A stretch of 64,000 bases of DNA from Aciduricibacillus chroicocephali (GTDB taxonomy: Bacteria > Bacillota > Bacilli > Bacillales > Amphibacillaceae): contig NZ_CP129113.1 in assembly GCF_030762805.1 (NCBI RefSeq), positions 2,666,538-2,730,537 on the forward strand. The letters are read 5' to 3'. A model generated the notes under the pieces. The model saw only the letters and a list, made by a program, of their open reading frames with translations. It searched no databases and had not been told where the DNA came from. Each line of letters opens with the position of its first letter. The first letter of the stretch is position 1. The position numbers and the translations under genes were made by a program. Shown here one piece after another: positions 8,019 through 16,375 of this stretch.

Positions 8019-9773
8019 CTAAAAAATAGCCTTCAGCTTTGTTTTCAATAGTACTTCTCTTTCTTCAATAAACTGTGGGAAGTCAGTGAACTCTAAACAA
8101 TTCTCAGGGATAAGATGTGTTTCGCACATTTTCTGAATACTGATTCCTTGTTTTTTGGATTCATGTTCTACCCATTCCTTTAGTGATCGATCCTGCTTTG
8201 ACATGTTTTCGTTGGCATCAAGCATTTGTAGATTTAAAATGCTATTGTTCGAATATGCATCTAGATAAAGTTCATGTTCATTTATATCTATTCCTTTGGT
8301 CTGCAGATTCTCTTTCTTAAACTGCGAAATAGGGTGGACATGGTCTTTGTGGAAAACACCATTTTGATAGTCGAGATTTGGATATAGCAGTGCTAACAGA
8401 CTGAATGCCAAATTATCATCTTTTTGAGTCAGCAGAAGATTCTCTATATATTCTTCGTTCAGAGTCATTTCCTTTGTCGTGCCTTTCAGCTTCAAAACAA
8501 TTTCTTTTGCTGGGAACTGCGTAATAGTACTTTTGATCTTTTCAGCTTCAAGTTTAGTTGTGAAGACGCTACGGATGCTCATCAATACTGTATCGGCCTG
8601 TCCACCGAAGACACGAGACACAAGTGCTAAGTTAAGCCATTTTTTAATAATCTTGCGGTCGGCTTCATACTGCTTTGTGCTGACTATTTTTTGGCTGTCT
8701 CCCCTATGATACATATAATAAATAATTGGAATAAGTGCGTTCTTCGATGTCAGCGTTGAATCAAAATATCCAAATCTCTTTACCAATTGGAAAGCAGATA
8801 GAATTGAATTTCTGATGTCTTCCCAATGCTTTTCGAACACTATAGCATTATCGGAACTGAAATTCGATACTTTGAATTTTATGTCTTTACTGTGGAGATA
8901 TAGAAATGTCTTTAGGATAAAGTCCTTCGTTATTGAAAAGCCCTCGTCTCTTACTTCATCAACAAGACCGTAAATTTCCTTTCTTGCATCCTTCACTGTC
9001 CAATTAGCAATAGCGATGGACATAATCAAGTCTGAGAAGCTTAATGGCTCTCCTCCACTATTAATTCGGATAAAGATGTTCAGCGCCTTGTCTAGACTCT
9101 GCTCTTTCTCAAGAAAATAGTTAATCGAGAATGTTGTATGTATTTTTTCATGAAGCTTGGCTAACGTTTCATAGGTGAATTGACTATCTTTGTACCCTTT
9201 GTTATCGAGAAACTTATTAAATTCAAAAGCATTGGCCAAGTTCATAATATCCCCAACTTTGAACCATTTCTCAGGATGACTAGCGTACTGCTTGTTAGTC
9301 AAAAATCTAAACTCATACAGAGAACCGTCCTCCGAGTCTTTCTGCGGCTCTAGAATATTTAGGTACAACTTCCGTGTCGGAATATTATCTTCATTATCCT
9401 TCCACCGGACACGTGGCTTTTTGTACGCGTAGCTACCTTTTAGACCAATGTAAATAGATGTAAGTCTTTGCTGACCGTCGAGTACAGCCGTAAAATCATG
9501 AAGCCCGTTTGTGTCCATTTCTTCATTATGTGTTTTGAAATACTCCCTGTATTCCTTCAGAAAGCGGTAGAATTTATATTCATTCTTCGTTTGCCCCTCA
9601 ACTCTCCAGAACAAAAAGGAACTTATCGGATAGTCTTGCATTATGGAATCAAACAGCCATTCAATACTTTCATCGGTCCACTCGAATTCCCTTTGAATTG
9701 CAGGCAGCAAATATCTATTTTGTTCTATATTCTCGATAGCCTGGGCAATCGTAATTGGTGCTTGGAATGACAT
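8019..9773 (-). CDS. DUF262 plus HNH (GmrSD-like) protein, candidate type IV restriction or phage defence
   Basis: This is a 584-residue single-chain protein. The N-terminal DUF262 (GmrS, ParB-like nucleotide-binding) part carries LLPAIQREFEW (22-32), the hallmark DGQQR (99-103) and INSGGEPLSFSDL (about 237-249). The C-terminal part carries an HNH-like DUF1524 signature D477-H-V-H480 with N510-SILNLQML. In GmrSD enzymes these domains cleave glucosylated or otherwise modified phage DNA using nucleotide hydrolysis. DUF262 proteins as a group are diverse defence proteins, so the substrate here is unknown. It stands alone on the minus strand between radC and rlmH, next to a type I system, as expected in a defence island. 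Confidence 0.85.
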   Translation of the reverse strand: MSFQAPITIAQAIENIEQNRYLLPAIQREFEWTDESIEWLFDSIMQDYPISSFLFWRVEGQTKNEYKFYRFLKEYREYFKTHNEEMDTNGLHDFTAVLDGQQRLTSIYIGLKGSYAYKKPRVRWKDNEDNIPTRKLYLNILEPQKDSEDGSLYEFRFLTNKQYASHPEKWFKVGDIMNLANAFEFNKFLDNKGYKDSQFTYETLAKLHEKIHTTFSINYFLEKEQSLDKALNIFIRINSGGEPLSFSDLIMSIAIANWTVKDARKEIYGLVDEVRDEGFSITKDFILKTFLYLHSKDIKFKVSNFSSDNAIVFEKHWEDIRNSILSAFQLVKRFGYFDSTLTSKNALIPIIYYMYHRGDSQKIVSTKQYEADRKIIKKWLNLALVSRVFGGQADTVLMSIRSVFTTKLEAEKIKSTITQFPAKEIVLKLKGTTKEMTLNEEYIENLLLTQKDDNLAFSLLALLYPNLDYQNGVFHKDHVHPISQFKKENLQTKGIDINEHELYLDAYSNNSILNLQMLDANENMSKQDRSLKEWVEHESKKQGISIQKMCETHLIPENCLEFTDFPQFIEEREVLLKTKLKAIF

Positions 9774-9932
9774 TTAACGTTCTCCCCTGTCTATTTGAAC
9801 TATTTTACTATATATCCAATTTTCATCCTTGATATTTTCACATGCTTGCAGAAGGTTTTCCTCATTTATTGATGCTTCATCCTTAAGAAAAGAAATGTAT
9901 AAGGAGATCCTTTCCCCCTTAGTATTTCACCC

Positions 9933-10412
9933 TTATTTATGGTACGGCTCTCCCTTAATAATCCTAAACCCCCGATAAACCTGCTCCACCAACACCAATC
10001 TCATCAACTGATGCGGGAATGTCATCTTCGAAAAGCTTAATGCAAAATCACTTCGCTCCCTCACCTGTTCACTCAAACCCAAGGAGCCGCCAATCACAAA
10101 GGCAATCTTGCTCTTCCCGTATGTCATAAGCTCGTCCATCTTGGCAGCGAGCTGCTCACTTGTCAGCATCTTTCCGTTAATTTCGAGCGTGATCACATAT
10201 GTATCCTGATTGATATGAGATAGGATGCGTTCGCCTTCTTTCTGTTTGACGATTTCTCCTTCTGCGTCGCTCATTGTTTCGGGTGCCTTCTCGTCAGGTA
10301 CTTCAACAATTTCACACTTTGCATAGGCGCCTAGGCGCTTTAAGTATTCCGCGATGCCTTGCTTTAAATACTTTTCCTTTAACTTGCCGACTGTAATGAT
10401 TGTTATTTTCAT
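9933..10412 (-). CDS. rlmH: 23S rRNA pseudouridine-1915 N3-methyltransferase RlmH
   Basis: RlmH (159 residues) is the SPOUT methyltransferase that methylates pseudouridine 1915 in helix 69 of 23S rRNA. The AdoMet-binding knot is seen as [10 protein letters not shown] near residue 105 and the C-terminus [19 protein letters not shown] is typical. It is core and is the gene called orfX in staphylococci. In Bacillus subtilis it follows htrC; here that neighbour is 15 kb away at 25657. The accessory region on the left begins immediately after its stop codon, and the last codons encode the SCC attachment site in staphylococci. Confidence 0.97.
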   Translation of the reverse strand: MKITIITVGKLKEKYLKQGIAEYLKRLGAYAKCEIVEVPDEKAPETMSDAEGEIVKQKEGERILSHINQDTYVITLEINGKMLTSEQLAAKMDELMTYGKSKIAFVIGGSLGLSEQVRERSDFALSFSKMTFPHQLMRLVLVEQVYRGFRIIKGEPYHK

Positions 10413-10568
10413 GGGATCCGTCCGTTCTATGATGTTTTATCAATAATTGTCTGTTATTGTATCCAATGCACTAGATATTAAGTATTATTTTACCACATAT
10501 GGTTGTATTTATAGATAATATGTCGGAACTTCTTGTGCTAATTTGTGTTTTTAATGTATTCCTCACAC

Positions 10569-10600
10569 AAAAAAAAAACCAGAGGAACCTTCCTCTGGTT
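10569..10600 (-). terminator. Intrinsic terminator reading leftwards
   Basis: AACCAGAGG...CCTCTGGTT (10577-10600) has a run of ten A residues on its left side in the plus strand, which is a U-run for a minus-strand transcript. It has only TTTT on the other side, so it may act weakly in both directions. It lies upstream of rlmH within a 406-base gap, after a possible short open frame starting at 10680. Confidence 0.75.
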
Positions 10601-10710
10601 TTCGTTAGCCTTCTTAATAAAAGCGACTCTATATCAAAATTAAGAAACCATAAGTAATTGCTTACCATGACCCTATCCATGTCTTTCTCCCTCTTTCCAG
10701 TAAATTTACA

Positions 10711-10739
10711 TTGCTAAATAGTGCGAAATTATTTATATT
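10711..10739 (+). promoter_or_regulatory. Probable sigma-A promoter of the yfcC-amidohydrolase operon
   Basis: TTGCTA (10711-10716), a 17-base spacer and TATATT (10734-10739) match a vegetative promoter. A start near 10746 would leave a leader of about 70 bases containing two palindromes. Confidence 0.55.
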
Positions 10740-10757
10740 TTTATATATACAATGAAA

Positions 10758-10789
10758 CGAATATTTATTCAAAAACGTATTTATATACG
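10758..10789. promoter_or_regulatory. Two tandem palindromes, the first ARG-box-like
   Basis: CGAATATTTATTCA (10758-10771) matches the ArgR/AhrC box pattern TGAATwwwwATTCA except for its first base. CGTATTTATATACG (10776-10789) is a second palindrome with perfect 5-bp arms. Both lie just downstream of the predicted promoter, a position suited to repression. The link to ArgR/AhrC is inference. Confidence 0.4.
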
Positions 10790-10818
10790 ATTCTTAACAT
10801 AAAGGAGTCCTGAACAAC

Positions 10819-12246
10819 ATGAGCGCACCTGAGATTAACAAGACTAATGAAGTTCCACCAATTAAAAAAGACAAAAAAGCAATCAATATTAATGCATTCG
10901 TCCTTCTGTTCAGTGTCATCGTCATTGCAGCGGTTCTGACATATATCATCCCAGCAGGTGAATATGACCGTATTGAAAAAGATGGACGTACGCTCGTTGT
11001 ACCGAATTCTTACCATGCAGTAGACTCTGCGCACGCAGGGTTCTTTGATATTTTCCGCAGTATTCATACTGGACTCGTAAATAGCGGTGGAATCATCTTC
11101 TTCGTATTGATGGTCGGGGGTGCCTTTGGCATTCTGAAGGCGACAGGTACGCTTGATGCGCTGATGATCAGCCTGACTCGTTCTATTAAAAATAAACAAT
11201 TACTTCTCATTCCTGTTCTTATGCTTTGCTTCGCAGTTGGCGGAACACTCATGGGAATGGCTGAGGAAACACTCGTTTACATTGCAATCATCACACCGCT
11301 CGTCATCGCGCTTAAGCTCGATGCAATTGTCGGTTTCGCCATCGTTTCTCTTGGGGCAAATATCGGCTTCATGAGTGCCGTTCTGAATCCTTTCAATGTC
11401 GGTGTTGCTCAATCGATCGCTGAGCTACCGACATTCTCCGGCTTCGGTCTGAGACTTGCTTTGTTGGCGACGCTTTACGTTGCTGGTGTGCTCTACGTAT
11501 ACCGCTACGCGAAGAAAATCCAGGCTAATCCGGAGCTCAGATTTGTCAGCGACAGCAAGAGCAGTCAGCACGTTGATGTAGATGAAAATATGAAGATGAC
11601 GAAGCGCCATAAGTTGATTCTTGCCATCTTCCTTTTGAACTTCATTACACTCATTTTCGGTGTCATCCGTTACCATTGGTATATTACTGAGATTGCCGGT
11701 CTCTTCCTATTGTTCGGCATCATTATCGGCATTGTCGGGAAGCTTAAGCCTGGACAGATTGCTGACAGTTTCATTGAAGGAACAAGAGAGATGGTTGGCG
11801 GTGCGCTAATCATTGGATTCGCCCAAGCAATTCTTGTTATCGTTCAAGACGGTAAGATTGTTGACTCAATCCTTTACCATGCTTCTTTGGTACTTGGCCA
11901 TTTGCCAGCGACATTGAATGCAATCGGAATGTTCATTATGCAGCTCTTCTTGAACTTCCTCGTTCCATCCGGAAGTGGACAGGCCGCTCTTACAATGCCG
12001 ATCATGGCGCCGCTTGGTGACCTCATTGGTGTAACACGCCAGACCACGGTTCTTGCGTTCCAGCTTGGTGACGGGATTTCCAATTCAATCTTCCCGACAG
12101 TCGGGATTTTGCTTGCGGGCTTGGCGATTGCAGGTATACCATATACGAAGTGGGTCAAATGGGTACTGCCGTTCATTTTGATCGAGGTTGCCATCGCAGC
12201 ATGCTTCCTGATCATTGCACAGCTCATCCATTACGGACCGTTTTAA
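10819..12246 (+). CDS. YfcC-family (DcuC/ArcD-like) membrane transporter
   Basis: This 475-residue polytopic membrane protein has a short hydrophilic N-terminus, then TM1 at about 24-45 ending in YIIPAGEYDR, and about ten or more further membrane segments. The phrases GRTLVVPNSY and GGAFGILKATG are typical of the YfcC branch of the C4-dicarboxylate/basic amino acid carrier superfamily. ATG at 10819 has AAAGGAG upstream. The next gene is an M20 amidohydrolase 39 bases downstream, so the pair probably imports and hydrolyses an acylated amino acid or dipeptide. Substrate is not determinable; ARG-box-like palindromes upstream hint at arginine or ornithine. Confidence 0.85.
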   Translation: MSAPEINKTNEVPPIKKDKKAININAFVLLFSVIVIAAVLTYIIPAGEYDRIEKDGRTLVVPNSYHAVDSAHAGFFDIFRSIHTGLVNSGGIIFFVLMVGGAFGILKATGTLDALMISLTRSIKNKQLLLIPVLMLCFAVGGTLMGMAEETLVYIAIITPLVIALKLDAIVGFAIVSLGANIGFMSAVLNPFNVGVAQSIAELPTFSGFGLRLALLATLYVAGVLYVYRYAKKIQANPELRFVSDSKSSQHVDVDENMKMTKRHKLILAIFLLNFITLIFGVIRYHWYITEIAGLFLLFGIIIGIVGKLKPGQIADSFIEGTREMVGGALIIGFAQAILVIVQDGKIVDSILYHASLVLGHLPATLNAIGMFIMQLFLNFLVPSGSGQAALTMPIMAPLGDLIGVTRQTTVLAFQLGDGISNSIFPTVGILLAGLAIAGIPYTKWVKWVLPFILIEVAIAACFLIIAQLIHYGPF

Positions 12247-12285
12247 TTACTTCAATAGACTTACACAACGCACTGGAGGCGCATC

Positions 12286-13446
12286 ATGTTTAACACACAA
12301 TTTGCAGATAACGAACTTGTCGACTGGGCTATCGGCCAGCGCCGACATTTCCATATGTATCCGGAACTCTCCGGACAGGAATATGAGACGGCCGCCCGTG
12401 TCAAATCACTTCTTGAGGAATTCGGTATTCCGCTCCTTGACGGCTTCTCTGCTCCGAATGTGATCGGCTATTTCAAAGGTACGGAAGGCAAACGGACAAT
12501 TGCGCTCAGAGCTGATATGGATGCTTTACCAATCGTCGAAGAGGGCGAGGACAGACCGTATCTTTCTACAGTTCCTGGCGTCATGCACGGCTGCGGCCAT
12601 GATGGTCATACAGCGACATTGCTCGCGGCAGCTAAATGGATGAGCCAAAATCCTGAACTAGTGAAAAACAATATCATCTTGATTTTCCAAAGTTCCGAGG
12701 AAGCTTCACCAAGTGGGGCTCAGCAGCTTATGAAAGAAGGCGTCCTTGATAAAGCAGATGTCATCTACGGCATTCACTATATGTCGAATATGCCTCTCGG
12801 TCAGGTTGGCTTTGAAGAAGGCTATGCAATGGCATCAAGCGATGACTTTGACATTATCATTGAAGGTAAAGGCGGTCATGGTGGTAACCCTCATGAGACA
12901 ATCGATCCGATTTACATTTCGACTCATCTCATTCAGGCATTCCAATCGATCGTAAGTCGAAACCTGAACCCGTTGAAGAGTGGGGTCATTTCTGTAGGTG
13001 GCATTTATGGCGGGGATTCATACAATGTCATTCCTGATAAGGTCACTTTGAAAGGGACAATCCGTGCACTTACTTTCGAAGGTGCAAAGACGATGATTGA
13101 GAAGACAGAGCAACTCACGAAGTCTATTTGCGAAGGTTTTGGTGCGAAGGGTCACTTCACTCTTATTGAAGGGACACCGCCACTTTATAACCATCCTGAA
13201 GCTTGTAAGACTGCTGAAAAAATTATCCGTAAGACATTCGGTGATGATTTGTTCACACCTATTGAGGCAGTTTTCGGAGCAGAAGACTTCTCTTACTATT
13301 TGAAAGAGAAGACAGGGGCTTTCGTCAATATCGGCATGCAGGGGCCAAAGAGCCAGTACCCGCATCATCATCCGAAGTTCGACTTGGATGAAGCGGCTAT
13401 GCCGGCAGGGATTGAACTAATGATTAAATTCGCCTTGGAAGGCTGA
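12286..13446 (+). CDS. M20-family amidohydrolase (N-acyl-amino acid or peptide hydrolase)
   Basis: This 386-residue metallohydrolase of the M20D group removes acyl groups from N-acyl amino acids or related amides. Metal-site motifs are visible: ADMDALPI in the first third, MHGCGHDGHT (about 100-109), and EEASPSGAQ with the catalytic glutamate pair, plus FGAEDFSYY and a late histidine in HHHPKFDLDE. GGHGGNPHETIDP marks the dimerisation-domain histidine. ATG at 12286 is preceded by GGAGG. It is co-directional and closely spaced with the YfcC transporter, so an uptake-and-hydrolysis pair is likely. Exact substrate is unknown. Confidence 0.93.
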   Translation: MFNTQFADNELVDWAIGQRRHFHMYPELSGQEYETAARVKSLLEEFGIPLLDGFSAPNVIGYFKGTEGKRTIALRADMDALPIVEEGEDRPYLSTVPGVMHGCGHDGHTATLLAAAKWMSQNPELVKNNIILIFQSSEEASPSGAQQLMKEGVLDKADVIYGIHYMSNMPLGQVGFEEGYAMASSDDFDIIIEGKGGHGGNPHETIDPIYISTHLIQAFQSIVSRNLNPLKSGVISVGGIYGGDSYNVIPDKVTLKGTIRALTFEGAKTMIEKTEQLTKSICEGFGAKGHFTLIEGTPPLYNHPEACKTAEKIIRKTFGDDLFTPIEAVFGAEDFSYYLKEKTGAFVNIGMQGPKSQYPHHHPKFDLDEAAMPAGIELMIKFALEG

Positions 13447-13467
13447 TCTCCAATATATTGCTATCGA

Positions 13468-13513
13468 ACATTCCATCGTATCCGGCGCTTGTCGGAATGC
13501 GGTGGAATGTTTC
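13468..13513 (+). terminator. Intrinsic terminator of the yfcC-amidohydrolase operon
   Basis: AACATTCCA...TGGAATGTT form an outer stem with a further inner stem (CCG/CGG region), followed by TTCTT. It lies about 20 bases after the amidohydrolase stop. Confidence 0.7.
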
Positions 13514-13565
13514 TTATTAAAAAGGGAATGTTACTCAAATAGGATGCAATACAGGAGGGATTAAC

Positions 13566-13919
13566 TTGAGTAAGCATTTTCTTTCAATGCAGGAGCTCGA
13601 TGATCGTTTGAAAGCCTTGAAAGGTTCAGAGATCGAGGTTCAGAAAAAGGAACAGCAAGATTTGGACATCGTTCATATCGCACTCGATGACGTGAGATAT
13701 GATAAAGACTTCCATAAGTTCGACGAGTATGAAGCGGAGTATACGTTAGAGCTGCATGGCGTAGGGACGATTGAAACAGACGTAGGCAATGCTGTTCCGC
13801 TTCCATCGCCGGTTTATGAGATTGCGCTTGATGTAGATACAATGCGTGAATATGAAGAAGATGATCATGAGTTGATCATCTCGACAGAGCGTGCGGTTTA
13901 TAAAATCAAAAAAGTATAA
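13566..13919 (+). CDS. Conserved hypothetical protein
   Basis: This 117-residue acidic soluble protein starts at TTG 13566, chosen because AGGAGGG lies 7 bases upstream. The N-terminal 25 residues are a charged helix (MQELDDRLKALKG) and the rest looks like alternating beta strands (EAEYTLELHGVGTIET, HELIISTERAVYKIKKV). There are no cysteines, catalytic motifs or membrane segments. It is a single-gene unit between two terminators. I do not recognise the family. Confidence 0.75.
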   Translation: MSKHFLSMQELDDRLKALKGSEIEVQKKEQQDLDIVHIALDDVRYDKDFHKFDEYEAEYTLELHGVGTIETDVGNAVPLPSPVYEIALDVDTMREYEEDDHELIISTERAVYKIKKV

Positions 13920-13924
13920 GCAGA

Positions 13925-13969
13925 TGAAGGCCTGACAGATGGAGATGATTCCGGATGTTTGGCTTTTTC
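13925..13969 (+). terminator. Probable intrinsic terminator
   Basis: AAGGCCTGACA pairs with TGTTTGGCTTT with one mismatch and wobbles, and the 3' arm runs into TTTTT. It directly follows the gene at 13566. Confidence 0.5.
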
Positions 13970-14039
13970 TAATTTCCTGGGAATCTTTGCTACACAGTTA
14001 TGCTATGATTTAATTAACATAATATAGGAGGTGGCAAAT

Positions 14040-15146
14040 ATGAAGCGGGTGATTGGCAAGGGTGAATTTGCTGTTCTGGAGCGTGAGTTCATATTCTTGG
14101 AAAAGCATGGTGAGCTTGAGCAAGGTAAAGCGGAACAGCTGCTTGGGCTATACGAAGCGGGTCAGGGCCATGCTGTTGATGGGAGCTCGAGATTCCTCCG
14201 TATCATGCTCGCAATTGGAGCGGCACTTGTAGGTCTTGGCATACTTTCATTTATTGCAAGCAACTGGGCCGGTCTTGATAAGCTGGCGAAATTCCTATTG
14301 CTTATATTTGGACTCATTGTATTTTATGCAGGTGGCTTTGGGCTGGAGAGACGCTATCCGAAGACTGCACGCAGTCTGTACTATATCGGAGCGGCCATTT
14401 ATGGTGCCGCTATCTTCCTGATCGGGCAAATGTTCCACTTGAGTGGGGGCGCACAGAACGCTTTCATTTTATGGGGTGCAGGACTGTTGCCGCTCGCAGT
14501 TTATTTACGGGACAAGTGGGTTGGAGTCTTTGCCGCTTTAACGTTCATATTAGGGGGCGAAATCTTCTTCTGGTCCGCATCAGGTCTCGGATTACGCTAC
14601 TTGCTCATTCTGTTAATCCCGTTGCTTCTTTGGGTCAATGACCGTTACTTGAATAAGTCAAAGGCAGTATTTGTACTTACAGGCCTTGCTGGCTTTTCAT
14701 TCATTCATGATCTGCTGGCAGCTGTTCATGCGGACGCTTGGCTCCAGATGCTCGGATTGTTCGTGCTTGGTGTACTTCTTGTTCTGCTTCCGTTTCCGAA
14801 TTACCGGACGGCCTCCAGCTGGGTCGGTTCTATCGTCTACGGAATTGCAGGCATAACGCTCACCATTCCCTATGTCTGGGAAGATGGCTTAGTTAAGAGC
14901 GGATCAGGCAATATCCCTGCCGCTATCATGGCAATTGTACTCGCAGCATTACTAATTTATCTATTGAGAAAGAACAACTTGCCGGCAATTATTGTCGTCT
15001 GCGGCTTCATATTCCGCTATTATGCCGATTTCACATTCGACTTCATGCCAAAATCGCTCTTCTTCATCATCGGCGGGCTAATTCTAATCGGATTCGGATT
15101 CTGGTTCGAACGTTCCCGCAAAGAGAGGGGTGGCCAACTTGAATAA
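14040..15146 (+). CDS. DUF2157 membrane protein
   Basis: This 368-residue protein has a cytoplasmic N-terminus of about 55 residues (including ERQFIFLEKHGELEQ-like spacing) and about ten or more membrane segments; the LAIGAALVGLGILSFIASNW segment is characteristic of DUF2157. ATG at 14040 was chosen over GTG at 14031 because AGGAGG (14026-14031) is 8 bases from it. It overlaps the next gene (GDYXXLXY), an arrangement seen repeatedly in bacteria where the two families form an operon. The function is unknown; an integral envelope complex is a reasonable guess only. Confidence 0.88.
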   Translation: MKRVIGKGEFAVLEREFIFLEKHGELEQGKAEQLLGLYEAGQGHAVDGSSRFLRIMLAIGAALVGLGILSFIASNWAGLDKLAKFLLLIFGLIVFYAGGFGLERRYPKTARSLYYIGAAIYGAAIFLIGQMFHLSGGAQNAFILWGAGLLPLAVYLRDKWVGVFAALTFILGGEIFFWSASGLGLRYLLILLIPLLLWVNDRYLNKSKAVFVLTGLAGFSFIHDLLAAVHADAWLQMLGLFVLGVLLVLLPFPNYRTASSWVGSIVYGIAGITLTIPYVWEDGLVKSGSGNIPAAIMAIVLAALLIYLLRKNNLPAIIVVCGFIFRYYADFTFDFMPKSLFFIIGGLILIGFGFWFERSRKERGGQLE

Positions 15147-15681
15147 CAAAAAACGTCTACTCGGCTTCTTCGCTGTCGTGGCAGTGCCAATATTAATTTT
15201 GCTGCTAATGACTGTGAAGCCGCTTCTCGCTCTTGGCACCGGTCAGGAGATCGCACTTAAAACAAAACCTATCGACCCTCGTGATCTGCTTTATGGTGAT
15301 TATGTGTATCTCTCGTATGAGATTGAAGACGTCTCTGAGGATAAACTCGATCGAGAGCTCATCAAGAAGGCTAAGAGTAATAATTACGGCAGTATTAAGA
15401 TGTATGCCATCTTGAAGAAACAGGGCGATGTTTATACACTAGACCATATCACAGCGAAGAAACCGGATAAAGGTGTATACCTGATTGGCGACCTCTACGC
15501 TTATCAGGACTACACAGACAGTAAGACTAAGAGCTATAAATACGATGCAAACTACAATCTCGATCGTTATTATGTTCCGGAGAATACAGGCAAGTCACTT
15601 GAGGATAAAGCACAGAAAGGCAAACTGACTGCATATGTGAAAGTCCGGAACGGTTATGGAATCCTGACAACAATCAAATAG
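15139..15681 (+). CDS. GDYXXLXY-domain membrane-anchored protein
   Basis: This is a 180-residue protein with one N-terminal membrane anchor (LLGFFAVVAVPILILLLMTV) and an extracytoplasmic domain that carries the family hallmark GDYVYLSYEI shortly after PRDLLY. TTG at 15139 is favoured since GAGGGG lies 8 bases upstream; GTG at 15130 falls inside that site. It overlaps the end of the DUF2157 gene and so is translationally coupled to it. Its role is unknown; the tight linkage suggests that the two products work together in the membrane. Confidence 0.87.
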   Translation: MNNKKRLLGFFAVVAVPILILLLMTVKPLLALGTGQEIALKTKPIDPRDLLYGDYVYLSYEIEDVSEDKLDRELIKKAKSNNYGSIKMYAILKKQGDVYTLDHITAKKPDKGVYLIGDLYAYQDYTDSKTKSYKYDANYNLDRYYVPENTGKSLEDKAQKGKLTAYVKVRNGYGILTTIK

Positions 15682-15697
15682 CAGGGGGCAGTATCAA

Positions 15698-15904
15698 TTG
15701 GAGAGCAAAAAAGGATGCATCAAATGTGGCAGTACAAAAGCAGCGAAGAAAGATGTTGCCATGACAGGAACTGGACTTTCAAAAATGTTCGATATTCAGC
15801 ACAACCAATTCACAGTCGTCTACTGCACAAGCTGCGGTTACTCTGAGTTTTACAACAAGAACAGCTCAACCGGGAGTAATATTCTAGATTTGTTCTTTGG
15901 ATAA
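15698..15904 (+). CDS. Small zinc-ribbon protein
   Basis: This 68-residue protein has two CxxC knuckles: C-I-K-C near the N-terminus (residues 7-10) and C-T-S-C at about 43-46, the spacing of a single zinc ribbon. The C-terminus is hydrophobic (SNILDLFFG). TTG at 15698 follows AGGGGGC. It lies 16 bases after the GDYXXLXY gene and is probably the third gene of that operon. Proteins of this type bind nucleic acid or act as assembly factors, but there is nothing specific here to decide. Confidence 0.8.
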   Translation: MESKKGCIKCGSTKAAKKDVAMTGTGLSKMFDIQHNQFTVVYCTSCGYSEFYNKNSSTGSNILDLFFG

Positions 15905-15909
15905 ACAAA

Positions 15910-16345
15910 AAGAGGCTGGGACACAACTAAAAATGCCTGTGTAAAAGACGAACAATAGACTAGAACCAATAGTTAAGACACCGGTTGCAACCCGCCGGAT
16001 TTCCGCTGCAGGCGAACGCTTTCCACGGGCATGGCTTCAGCTAAATTCCAAGCAAAGAACGCCTGGAATATTATCTTCAGCTCATGCTATTCCCGTTGGA
16101 GTCGTCGCCTTCCACTCCAATCCTGGACAGAACTCCGGACATAGCGGAGAAAAGATGCGAGACTCCCGTGGGAAGAACAAGCATACTGAGACAGTGAGGC
16201 GCTTGCGCCACAGTGGCTCAGTGCTTGCCCACAGGAAAGCGAGCATTCTTTTCGTAGCGGTGGCTTACCTCAAAATACTTTTATCTATACTCAAAATGAA
16301 GAACCCGAACTAAGGCAAATTTTCTTTGCATTAGTTCGGGTTCTC
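15910..16345. repeat. Long non-coding dispersed repeat (GAGGCTGGGACA type)
   Basis: The 471-base gap 15905-16375 has no supportable gene. It begins with AGAGGCTGGGACACAAC and contains GC-rich imperfect palindromes (CCGGATTTCCGCTGCAGGC, GCTTTCCACGGGC, a long hairpin at 16179-16226 around GGCGCTTGCGCC). This composition and the opening phrase are those of the dispersed intergenic repeats of Bacillaceae genomes. Only one copy lies in this window, so the repeat nature rests on recognition, not on seeing a second copy. Confidence 0.6.
16301..16343 (-). terminator. Stem-loop after fetB
   Basis: GAACCCGAACTAA (16301-16313) is perfectly matched by TTAGTTCGGGTTC (16331-16343). It lies about 30 bases beyond the fetB stop on the minus strand; the T-run is interrupted. 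It may belong to the adjacent repeat and serve as terminator for both sides. Confidence 0.6.
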
Positions 16346-16375
16346 TATAAGCTAAGACACTTCAGCCATTGGCCA

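Larger units (their letters stand above)
1..9932. mobile_element. Candidate integrated defence island at the rlmH 3' end (SCC-like locus)
   Basis: The region between the window start and the rlmH stop codon contains only accessory functions: type I restriction-modification, a GmrSD-like protein, a RadC-family protein and unrecognised small genes. It abuts the last codons of rlmH (C-terminus GEPYHK), the position used by staphylococcal cassette chromosome elements. What is seen is the gene content and the junction. That it is a mobile element is inference: no ccr recombinase, no second att copy and no left boundary lie in the window. Confidence 0.35.
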
